12,249 bases of DNA from contig JALVEU010000145.1 of the NCBI GenBank assembly GCA_027030565.1, positions 1-12,249 of the forward strand. The letters run 5' to 3'. This stretch comes from Gammaproteobacteria bacterium. GTDB taxonomy: Bacteria; Pseudomonadota; Gammaproteobacteria; JAJDOJ01. This document shows, in pieces, positions 6,632 to 12,249 of this stretch. Position numbers and translations under genes: made by a program. The notes beneath the pieces were generated by a model. That model was not told the origin of the DNA. It saw nothing but the letters and a program-made list of their open reading frames with translations, and did not search any database. How positions within the stretch are numbered: position 1 is the stretch's first letter; each line of letters opens with the position of its first letter.

Positions 6632-6870
6632 GGCTGCAGCGGATCGTCGGTTGGGGAAACTACGGATATTGTAAGACGTGGCAGCGGTTCCGCCATGAGA
6701 ACAGGTCGGCACAACCTCCGGGTTCGTCGGGCAATTGAACCGACCCGCACCGAGCGATACCCTGCACCGTGCACACCCGGGTTCCGAGGGAGACCTGGGG
6801 TTCCACGCTCCCGCGCGGGCGCACCGCTGCGCGGGGACCCCGCAGACTGCACACAGGCTCCGGCAATGAC
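6632..6870. other. Divergent intergenic region between pilR and the hemerythrin gene
   Basis: These 239 bases separate two divergently read genes and should contain both promoters. On the minus strand TACAAT, at 6613+60 to 6608+60 (6673-6668), resembles a -10 box for pilR but lacks a good -35. On the plus strand TTGAAC near 6735 followed 16 bases later by GATACC is a weak candidate for the hemerythrin operon. No kinase-like frame or remnant of pilS was recognised. Confidence 0.35.
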
Positions 6871-7296
6871 ATGACCCTGCCCACGTTTCCCGAGGTCGGT
6901 CTCCCCGCCATGAACACGCTCCACCAGCGTGAGGCCGAATGCATCGGACGCGTGCGTGAGCTCGTCGCCGAGGCTCGAGCAGGCCACGAGCGTCACCAGG
7001 CCATCGGCGATGCCCTCGTGGTCTGGCTGGCCGAGGTGCGGGAGCACTTCGCGCAGGAGGAGGCGTGGATGCGCGAGGCCGCGTTCGCGCCCTATGCGCT
7101 GCACCGGGCCGAGCACGCCCGGGCACTGCGCGAGCTGGATGCTTTGGTGCGTAATTGGCATCGGGCGCCCGATCTGGAGCGGCTGGCGGTGTTCGTGGAC
7201 TTCGAGTGGCCCATGTGGATGGAGCAGCACATCATCAGCTTCGACGCCACTGCCGCCCAGCATCTGGTACGTCGCGGGGCCGATGACCATGACTAG
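6871..7296 (+). CDS. Hemerythrin-domain protein 1
   Basis: A 141-residue protein consisting of one four-helix hemerythrin domain. The di-iron ligands expected of the family are all present in order: His18 (MNTLH), His59 and Glu63 (EHFAQEE), His78 and His82 (HRAEH), and His120 with Asp125 (QHIISFD). Such proteins bind O2 reversibly or sense oxygen or iron. The start at 6871 gives an N-terminus that aligns with the second hemerythrin in this window (FPEVGLPAMN versus IPELPIGRMN); the upstream ribosome site is weak. The 3' end overlaps the start of the iron-exporter gene, so the two are translated together. There is no signal peptide, so the protein is cytoplasmic. Confidence 0.9.
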   Translation: MTLPTFPEVGLPAMNTLHQREAECIGRVRELVAEARAGHERHQAIGDALVVWLAEVREHFAQEEAWMREAAFAPYALHRAEHARALRELDALVRNWHRAPDLERLAVFVDFEWPMWMEQHIISFDATAAQHLVRRGADDHD

Positions 7297-8386
7297 TGGG
7301 GGGCGGGACCTGGTGGCCATGGCCGAGGTCTTCCACCGCGACGAGATGAACGACCACGTGACCTATGCGACGCTCGCCCAGGGGACCCGGGATCCGCACT
7401 TGCGCCAGGTGCTCGAGCGGATCGCGGCCATGGAACGGGGCCACGCGCGGTTCTGGGCCGGTGTCATCGAGTCACGCGGTGGCCGGGTGCCGGAACCGCG
7501 CATCCGGCATCTGCGTCTGACCTGGCTGCGCCTGTTGCAGCGCCTGGTCAATCCGGTGCTCCTGGTCTCGTTGCTCGAGCTCGGCGAAGCGGGGGCCCAG
7601 CAGGCCTATTTCCGCATCTGGAAGGAACGGCGGCTCGAGCCCGGCGAGCTGGAGCAGCTACGGGGCATCATCGAGGACGAGCTGGACCACGAGATCACGT
7701 TCCGTCGGGAGGCCGAGGCATTGGGGCTGTCCAACGTCCGGGACTTCATCCTCGGCATGAACGACGGTCTGGTGGAGATCCTGGGTGCCGTGACCGGATT
7801 GTCGGCGGCCTATGCGGCCAACCCGCGGGTGGTGGGGATCAGCGGGCTGGTGGTGGGGGTGGCCGGAGCACTGTCCATGGGCATCGGTGCATTCGTCTCG
7901 GTGCGTTCCCAGCGTCAGGTGGATGAAGGGTTGCGCGAGCACCTCGACGTGCTCTTCGAGGTGGCGCCGGACAAGGCGGTCTCGGAGCTGGAGGAACGTC
8001 TGGCCGGGTCCGGGATGCCCGAACCGGTGGTTCGGGAGGTGGCCGAGAAACTGCGGGACAACCCGCAGGCCCTGCGCCGGCTGCTCGCCACCGGCGGGGA
8101 CGGGAACGAGCTGCGTTCGGCGTTGTTCACCGGCTTCGCCTATCTGTTCGGCGTGGTCTTTCCCGTGACGCCCTACTTCTTGACCCACAGTACGCGGGAG
8201 GCCCTGGCCGGCTCGGTGCTGCTGGCCGGCCTGGCGCTGGCCGCCGTGGGCAGCGGTATCGCGCTGGTCTCGGGCATCCGGTTGCGCACCAAGGTGATGG
8301 AGATGCTCGTGGCCGGTTTCTCCGCGGCCGGGCTGGCCTACCTGTTCGGCCGGTTGATGCAGGCGTGGTTCGGGATCGAGCTGTGA
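7289..8386 (+). CDS. mbfA: Erythrin-VIT1 fusion membrane iron exporter (MbfA-like)
   Basis: A 365-residue fusion. The N-terminal ferritin-like (erythrin) domain, about 10-140, shows di-iron carboxylate ligands: Glu19, Glu49 and His52 (ExxH), Glu97 or Glu100, Glu131 and His134 (ExxH). The C-terminal part is the VIT1/CCC1 transporter domain, beginning FILGMNDGLVEILGAVTG (153-170), with five hydrophobic helices and the charged membrane-interface region between helices 2 and 3. In Bradyrhizobium and Agrobacterium MbfA exports ferrous iron and protects against iron and peroxide stress. The start is uncertain: ATG at 7289 is used here (eight-base overlap with the hemerythrin stop), but ATG at 7283 or 7319 is possible; GGGG at 7276-7279 is the nearest purine-rich stretch. 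The overlap ties it to hemerythrin 1. Confidence 0.9.
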   Translation: MTSGGRDLVAMAEVFHRDEMNDHVTYATLAQGTRDPHLRQVLERIAAMERGHARFWAGVIESRGGRVPEPRIRHLRLTWLRLLQRLVNPVLLVSLLELGEAGAQQAYFRIWKERRLEPGELEQLRGIIEDELDHEITFRREAEALGLSNVRDFILGMNDGLVEILGAVTGLSAAYAANPRVVGISGLVVGVAGALSMGIGAFVSVRSQRQVDEGLREHLDVLFEVAPDKAVSELEERLAGSGMPEPVVREVAEKLRDNPQALRRLLATGGDGNELRSALFTGFAYLFGVVFPVTPYFLTHSTREALAGSVLLAGLALAAVGSGIALVSGIRLRTKVMEMLVAGFSAAGLAYLFGRLMQAWFGIEL

Positions 8387-8471
8387 GCGGGCACCGTCGG
8401 CGCCGGAGATAATCCAGGTCAAGGCATCGTCGCACCGGGTCCGGCAGATTACGTGGCCCCCAATCGTGTCC

Positions 8472-8477
8472 AGGAGG
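8472..8477 (+). promoter_or_regulatory. Ribosome binding site fixing the GTG start of hemerythrin 2
   Basis: AGGAGG ends five bases before the GTG at 8483. This perfect Shine-Dalgarno selects that GTG over the in-frame GTG at 8453. Confidence 0.8.
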
Positions 8478-8482
8478 CTGCA

Positions 8483-8923
8483 GTGACCCAGAGTTTCGTC
8501 GCGCCGGTGGATCCGGCCACCATTCCCGAGCTGCCCATAGGCAGGATGAATGCCACCCACCACGAGGAGGTCGCCTTGGTGAACCGCATCGCCGCCTGCC
8601 TGGGTGAGGCGGGTGCCCCCTGTGCGGAGCTGGACGCCCTGCTCTCGGAGTGGGTGGCGCATACCGAGGCCCATTTCGAGCGCGAGAACCGGTGGATGCG
8701 TACGTACCGGTTTCCCGCCTATCCCGTCCACGCCGGCGAGCACGCCCGCGTGTTGGAGCGTCTGCGAAGCCTCTGCGCCCAGTGGCGGGAGACGGGCGAT
8801 CCGACGGCACTGGCCCGCTTCGTCCACGAGGATTGGCCGCAATGGTTCGAGCAGCACCTGGCCACCATGGACGCCGTCACCGCCCAATTCCTGGCCCGCG
8901 TGGCCGGTCCGGACCTGGAGTAG
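8483..8923 (+). CDS. Hemerythrin-domain protein 2
   Basis: A 146-residue single-domain hemerythrin, starting with GTG behind a perfect AGGAGG. Ligands in order: His26 (MNATH), His64 and Glu68 (AHFEREN), His83 and His87 (HAGEH), His125 and Asp130 (QHLATMD). It is a clear paralogue of the protein at 6871-7296, sharing the WPxWxEQHxxxxDA pattern, but sequence identity is only moderate, so the duplication is old. It lies 96 bp behind the iron exporter and may be in the same operon. Its 3' end overlaps the convergent GT2 gene by 47 bases. Possible roles are O2 storage or delivery to the ferroxidase site of the exporter, or oxygen sensing; the sequence does not decide. Confidence 0.9.
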   Translation: MTQSFVAPVDPATIPELPIGRMNATHHEEVALVNRIAACLGEAGAPCAELDALLSEWVAHTEAHFERENRWMRTYRFPAYPVHAGEHARVLERLRSLCAQWRETGDPTALARFVHEDWPQWFEQHLATMDAVTAQFLARVAGPDLE

Positions 8924-9680
8924 GCCGCTCCTGGCCCGCGCGGATCTTGATGAACTTGAAATACACCACGTAGAAGCGACCCAGGGCCAGGGTGAGGCCG
9001 CGCCAGCCGGCGGTGAATCCGGCCTGCAGCAGATAGGCCTGTAGGAAGGCCCAGCCAGCACGCAGGACGACCACCGGCAGCGGGAGGCGCTTGTCCGGGT
9101 GCGCCCGGGCGTAGAGTTCGGAGTACAGGTCGAGCTTGCGCAGGTACTGAGAGACGTCGGTGACGTTCTGGTGCTCGAAGGCCGGTCGCAGGCGGGTGGT
9201 AGGGGTGTTTGGGGCCACGGCCACCCGCTCGTGGACCGGCGCATCGGTGAAGCGGTGATGGCGGCGGTTGAAGACGCGCACGAGCCAATCCCCGCCCAGA
9301 CCTGCGACGTGCACCGGCCGGCCCAGGAAGTGGTTTTCTCGCAGCAGCTCCGCCACGGCCTCGGGGGGCGCCTGTGCGATCCAGGCCTCGATGGCGGCCA
9401 GCAACGGTTCGTTCATGAACTCGTCGGCGTCCAGCGACAGGATCCAGTCGTGGCGGGCCGCTTCCACCGCGCGGTTCTTGGTGGGCCCGAAGCCCTCGAA
9501 GGGCCCTTCAACGAGCCGTACGTTGGGGTGGGCGCGGGCGATCTCCCGGGTCGGGTCGCGGCTGCCGTTGTCGTAGACCACCACCTCGGGGACGTCGCGC
9601 AGGGCCTGGAGGCAGCGAGGCAGCGTGGCTGCGGCGTCACGGGTGATGAGTACGGCCGAGTACCGGGGTCGGGTCTTCAT
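8877..9680 (-). CDS. GT2 glycosyltransferase, WaaE/KdtX-like LPS core enzyme
   Basis: A 267-residue GT-A-fold enzyme. The N-terminus SAVLITRDAAATLPRCLQAL (8-27) is followed by the nucleotide-binding DNGSRD (37-42) and the metal-binding LDADEF (83-88). The C-terminal part has EHQNVTDVSQYLRKLDLYS, typical of the WaaE/KdtX family of LPS inner-core beta-1,4-glucosyltransferases, and a hydrophobic amphipathic tail that probably lies on the inner membrane. The ATG at 9680 overlaps the TGA of the upstream GT9 gene as ATGA, so the two are coupled. Glucose and heptose as donor and acceptor are inferred from family likeness only. The 3' end runs 47 bases into the convergent hemerythrin gene. Confidence 0.88.
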   Translation of the reverse strand: MKTRPRYSAVLITRDAAATLPRCLQALRDVPEVVVYDNGSRDPTREIARAHPNVRLVEGPFEGFGPTKNRAVEAARHDWILSLDADEFMNEPLLAAIEAWIAQAPPEAVAELLRENHFLGRPVHVAGLGGDWLVRVFNRRHHRFTDAPVHERVAVAPNTPTTRLRPAFEHQNVTDVSQYLRKLDLYSELYARAHPDKRLPLPVVVLRAGWAFLQAYLLQAGFTAGWRGLTLALGRFYVVYFKFIKIRAGQERPTPGPDRPRGPGIGR

Positions 9681-10744
9681 GCCGTGGCCTCCCGGGCGGC
9701 CAGCAGCCGGTCGAGTCGCCGGGTGACGTCTTCCACCGTGATACGGGCCATGGCGTGCGGGGCCCGGACCCGCTTGCCCCAGGGGGCGTCCTCCACCCGC
9801 AGCCCGAATTCGGCCTGCAGCGCCTCGGGGTAGCGGTTCACGGTCCACCGGGCGCTCCGGTAGGGTCGAGCCCGGTCCGGATTCGTGCTGGCATAGAGTC
9901 CGATGACGGGGGTCCCCACGGCCGTGGCCATGTGCGCCGGGCCCGAGTCGGGCGCCACCAGCACGGTGGCCCGTTCGAGCAGGGCCAGCGCCTGCTTGAG
10001 GCTCGTGCGCCCCACCAGGTCCGTGACCGGTACGCCGGCCCGTCTGCGGATCGCCTCGGCGTACTCCCGCTCGATGGCGCTGGGCCCGCCGCTCAGGACC
10101 ACCTGCATCGCGTGACGCTCCACCGCATGCCGGGCCACTGCGGCGTAGCGCTCCGGGAGCCAGTTGCGGTAGCCGAAGCTGGAGCAGGGACTGATGACCA
10201 GGGTGGGACGCCGCGCCCCCGTCACCGTACGCGCCCATTGGCGGTCGGCCTCGGGGATGGGGATGTCCCAGCGCAGCTCGCGGGCCTCGAGCCCCAGGAC
10301 CGCGGGAAACTCGAAAAAGCTCTCCAGCACGTGCTGACGGGGCTTGGGGGCGATCCTGCGATTGGTGAACAGCCACTGGAGGTCCCGGGCCCGCGCGCGG
10401 TCGAAGCCCACGCGCAGGCGTGCCCGCACGGCGGTGGCGTACAGACTCGCGCGCAGCGAGGTCTGCATGTGAAAGAGTACGTCGAAGCGACGGCTGCGCA
10501 GCCGGCGGCGCAGGGCACGCCAGGCCTCCAGGCCGGCCCGTTTGTCCACCACCACGAACTCGACGCCCTCCAGCCCCTCCAGCAGGGCGTGTTCGGTCCT
10601 GCCCACGATCCAGGTGAGCCGCGTGGCCGGCCAGTGCCGCTGCAGGGTGCGGACCACCGGCACGACGTGAGTGACGTCCCCCAGCGCGGAGAGGCGCAGG
10701 ATGCACAGCGTCTCGGGCGGCGTGTCGATGGATACGGGTCTCAT
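9677..10744 (-). CDS. GT9 heptosyltransferase-like LPS core glycosyltransferase
   Basis: A 355-residue GT-B protein of the ADP-heptose:LPS heptosyltransferase family. N-terminal motif LRLSALGDVTHVVPVVRTL (17-34) contains the catalytic-type Asp23. The donor half carries ISPCSSFGYRNWLPERYA (185-201) and VAPDSGPAHMA (263-273) with Asp266 and His271, followed by GTPVIGLYAST. The ATG at 10744 is just before the conserved N-terminus; no strong ribosome site precedes it. Which of WaaC, WaaF, WaaQ or another GT9 subgroup it represents cannot be decided here, so no symbol is given. It is coupled to the GT2 gene and divergent from a kdkA unit with only 42 bases between them, making an LPS inner-core cluster. 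Confidence 0.9.
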   Translation of the reverse strand: MRPVSIDTPPETLCILRLSALGDVTHVVPVVRTLQRHWPATRLTWIVGRTEHALLEGLEGVEFVVVDKRAGLEAWRALRRRLRSRRFDVLFHMQTSLRASLYATAVRARLRVGFDRARARDLQWLFTNRRIAPKPRQHVLESFFEFPAVLGLEARELRWDIPIPEADRQWARTVTGARRPTLVISPCSSFGYRNWLPERYAAVARHAVERHAMQVVLSGGPSAIEREYAEAIRRRAGVPVTDLVGRTSLKQALALLERATVLVAPDSGPAHMATAVGTPVIGLYASTNPDRARPYRSARWTVNRYPEALQAEFGLRVEDAPWGKRVRAPHAMARITVEDVTRRLDRLLAAREATA

Positions 10745-10773
10745 GGGTGGCACAACCCCAAGGGTCCAGCCCG

Positions 10774-10779
10774 TAGAAT
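10774..10779 (+). promoter_or_regulatory. Possible -10 box giving a leaderless transcript
   Basis: TAGAAT (one mismatch from TATAAT) ends seven bases before the ATG at 10787, and no Shine-Dalgarno is present. If this is the -10 element, transcription would begin at or next to the A of the start codon. No convincing -35 hexamer is seen in the short 42-bp divergent spacer. Confidence 0.35.
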
Positions 10780-10786
10780 ACCCGCT

Positions 10787-11008
10787 ATGGACGAGGCGAA
10801 GGATCTGGTGGAACGGGCACGGCGCTACGCCGTGGCGCGTCACCGGCGCATCGGGCACCGGCGCAAGTACACCGAGCAGCCCTACGAGACCCACCTGGCC
10901 AACGTGGCGCGCGCCGTGGCGGCGAGCAGTGCCCCCGAGCTGATCATGCGGCTCGGCTACTGGCTGACCGAAGGATCCGAAAGCCCCCCTGCGGAGCACA
11001 GGGCGTGA
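10787..11008 (+). CDS. Truncated HD-domain ((p)ppGpp hydrolase-type) N-terminal remnant
   Basis: A 73-residue frame. Residues 5-45 (DLVERARRYAVARH, then RRKYTEQPYETHLANVARAV) match the opening helices of SpoT/RelA/MESH1-type HD hydrolases. They include His36, the residue expected to be the first metal ligand. The following sequence loses the family pattern: the HD dyad normally found some 20 residues later (as in WLHDxxED) is missing and the frame ends after an unrelated tail. It therefore cannot be an active HD hydrolase by itself. The stop codon overlaps the GTG start of kdkA as GTGA, so translation of this small frame may serve to couple kdkA. No continuation of the HD domain was recognised in the other plus-strand frames because kdkA begins at once. 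It is either a degenerate gene kept as a leader cistron or a real small protein. Confidence 0.6.
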   Translation: MDEAKDLVERARRYAVARHRRIGHRRKYTEQPYETHLANVARAVAASSAPELIMRLGYWLTEGSESPPAEHRA

Positions 11009-11730
11009 GCCGCACACCGGTCGTCGGGGCCCGTTGGCATCGCGGGAACTGCTGGTACCTGGTCGATGCCCCGCTGCTGGGTGGCCTGGGCGAGGCCCAT
11101 TTCCAGCCGCCGCCGGGCGCCCCGGCCGTGGGACGTGCGGGGCGGGGGGGCGCAGTGCTGGTGGAGATCGCCGGGCACGCCGGAGTGCTCCGTCACTACC
11201 GGCGTGGTGGGCTGGTCGAGCGCTGGCTGGGCGACCGGTATCCGTGGACCGGGCTGGAGGCCACGCGCGCATTCGGCGAGTGGCGGCTGCTGGCCCGCCT
11301 GTACGGGCAGGGCCTTCCGGTGCCGCGCCCCCTGGCGGCACGGGTCTGCCGCCAGGGGCTGTTCTGGCGTGGGGATCTGATCACGGAGCGGATCCCGGGA
11401 GCCGAGAGCCTCGCCGAATGGCTGATCACGGATCCTCCGGCCGTGGACTGGGCGGCGGCGGGGCGCTGCATCCGGCGTTTCCACGAGGCTGGGGTGTATC
11501 ACGCCGATCTGAACGCACACAATCTGCTGCTCGACGCCCGCGGAGGTGCGTGGTGGGTGGATCTGGACCGCGGGCGCATCCGCCGGCCTGGGAGGTGGCG
11601 ACAGGCCAATCTACGTCGTCTGGCCCGCTCCCTGCGCAAACTCACGGCAACGGTGGGGCGGCCGTTTCCCGACAGCGGCTGGCGCCGTCTGCTGGTGGCG
11701 TACCATGAGGGGGGGGCGGAGCGCGGCTGA
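11005..11730 (+). CDS. kdkA: 3-deoxy-D-manno-octulosonic acid (Kdo) kinase
   Basis: A 241-residue protein with the small kinase fold of KdkA/WaaP-type enzymes. Seen: LRHYRRGGL (62-70) and GEWRLLARLYGQGLPVPRPLA (91-111). The catalytic loop is YHADLNAHNLLLD (165-177) with Asp168 and Asn173, and the metal site is VDLDRGR (185-191). Its length equals the Haemophilus enzyme as I recall it. It phosphorylates the single Kdo of LPS at the inner-membrane face using ATP, which fits the divergent GT9/GT2 core genes. Start: GTG at 11005 overlapping the TGA of the HD remnant, with GGAG about nine bases upstream. A run of eight G residues (11709-11716) near the 3' end could slip but would change only the last few residues. 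Confidence 0.92.
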   Translation: MSRTPVVGARWHRGNCWYLVDAPLLGGLGEAHFQPPPGAPAVGRAGRGGAVLVEIAGHAGVLRHYRRGGLVERWLGDRYPWTGLEATRAFGEWRLLARLYGQGLPVPRPLAARVCRQGLFWRGDLITERIPGAESLAEWLITDPPAVDWAAAGRCIRRFHEAGVYHADLNAHNLLLDARGGAWWVDLDRGRIRRPGRWRQANLRRLARSLRKLTATVGRPFPDSGWRRLLVAYHEGGAERG

Positions 11731-11740
11731 TCTCAGCCGC
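11723..11740. terminator. Palindrome between convergent kdkA and 2H phosphoesterase genes
   Basis: GCGGCTGA-TC-TCAGCCGC is a perfect eight-base inverted repeat that contains the kdkA stop codon and ends ten bases before the stop of the opposite gene. It can fold on either transcript. T-tracts are absent, so it is only a candidate bidirectional terminator or RNA end-protecting hairpin. Confidence 0.5.
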
Positions 11741-11750
11741 TGTGGCGGTC

Positions 11751-12249
11751 TCAAGCCAGGGGCCGGGTGTCCAGGACCTGCCAGGCTGCGACCGGCCCGC
11801 GCGCGTCCACCGCGGCGATGCGGTCCAGCAGGACCTGGCCGGGAAGCCGCGGCGCCAGCTCACCGGCCAGGCGTGACCGGACTTCGGGGGCCAAGTCCCC
11901 ATAGAGCAGACTGAGGTGTGGAAACCAGGGCTGCGCCTCGCGATGGGGGCAGCCCTCGCTGGCGCCTGTGCGCAGTCGCTCGAGCCCGGCGTGTATGTGC
12001 AGCCGCAGATACAGGGCGCGGAAGGGTGGGGTTCCACTCTCCAGCCCCTGTACGCGCAGTGCCTGAGGGCCCGTGGCGGGGAGTCGCCCGAGGCAGTGAT
12101 GCAGCTCTGCCGTGCAGGGCATGGCGCCCAGCAAGGTCACGTGGGGCTCGAACTCGGGTGTGTCGAAGCGCCGGGCGAGCTCACGGATGAGGCCGGCCAG
12201 GGCCCGGCCGGCAGAGGGTTCCGGTAGGAGCCACAGTGCGCAGGCCCGA
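11751..12249 (-). CDS. 2H phosphoesterase superfamily protein, cyclic phosphodiesterase-like (5' end outside window)
   Basis: 165 codons are visible; the frame enters from the right edge with ALWLLPEP and continues to a TGA at 11751. The two catalytic HxT/S motifs of 2H enzymes are present: FEPHVTLLG (His codon at 12143-12141) and WFPHLSLLYG (His codon at 11918-11916). The spacing and the ALWLLPEP opening resemble plant and bacterial cyclic phosphodiesterases that open ADP-ribose 1'',2''-cyclic phosphate or nucleoside 2',3'-cyclic phosphates. An internal ATG at 12140 must not be taken as the start, because it would remove the first catalytic His. Only a few N-terminal residues are probably missing. 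It converges on kdkA with 20 bases between stop codons and has no evident functional link to LPS. Confidence 0.85.
   Translation of the reverse strand, partial: RACALWLLPEPSAGRALAGLIRELARRFDTPEFEPHVTLLGAMPCTAELHHCLGRLPATGPQALRVQGLESGTPPFRALYLRLHIHAGLERLRTGASEGCPHREAQPWFPHLSLLYGDLAPEVRSRLAGELAPRLPGQVLLDRIAAVDARGPVAAWQVLDTRPLA

Noticed and set aside
6719..6745. GGTTCG...GAACC stretch considered as a tRNA T-arm
   Set aside because: No acceptor, D or anticodon arms could be placed around it, so it is only a short imperfect hairpin.
6628..6870. Minus-strand frame ending in TGA overlapping the pilR TTG, considered as a pilS C-terminal remnant
   Set aside because: No histidine-kinase N, G1 or G2 box or other PilS pattern is readable, and most of the frame is antisense to hemerythrin 1.
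9755..11008. A 417-codon plus-strand frame ending with the HD-like segment
   Set aside because: Most of it is antisense to the GT9 gene with its clear VAPDSGPAHMA motif. Only the part from the ATG at 10787 looks like protein.

Overview
The window is GC-rich, densely coded DNA from a Gram-negative bacterium. Type IV pilins with PilR, LPS-core glycosyltransferases and a Kdo kinase point to a gammaproteobacterium, perhaps of the Chromatiales/Ectothiorhodospiraceae kind. That placement comes from protein character and base composition only, with no database search.

Region 1 (1-6631, all minus strand) is a type IV pilus block. Reading leftward from 6631 it holds: an NtrC-family regulator that looks like PilR, without an adjacent PilS; a 562-bp non-coding stretch with two diverged copies of an 82-85 bp repeat, a 10-bp-phased array of (G/C)TG(T/A)C boxes and a textbook sigma-54 promoter; a first major pilin; a terminator and a second sigma-54 promoter; a second, paralogous pilin; a large GT-C-like membrane protein with a TPR-like C-terminus; and a membrane sulfatase-fold enzyme with a threonine at the nucleophile position. 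The last two overlap and follow the pilins, so they may be pilin-modifying enzymes (a glycan and a phospho-substituent). This is inference from context.

Region 2 (6871-8923, plus strand) encodes a hemerythrin, an erythrin-VIT1 (MbfA-like) membrane iron exporter overlapping it, and a second hemerythrin. It reads as a compact oxygen/iron-handling module.

Region 3 (8877-11730) concerns the LPS inner core. A GT2 WaaE/KdtX-like glycosyltransferase and a GT9 heptosyltransferase-like gene overlap on the minus strand. Divergent from them is a 73-codon remnant of an HD/(p)ppGpp-hydrolase-type domain, coupled by a GTGA overlap to a Kdo kinase (KdkA).

Region 4 (11751-12249, minus strand) is the C-terminal part of a 2H phosphoesterase (cyclic phosphodiesterase-like) gene that runs off the right edge. 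It converges on kdkA across a perfect palindrome.

No tRNA, rRNA, CRISPR array, transposase or phage gene is visible.
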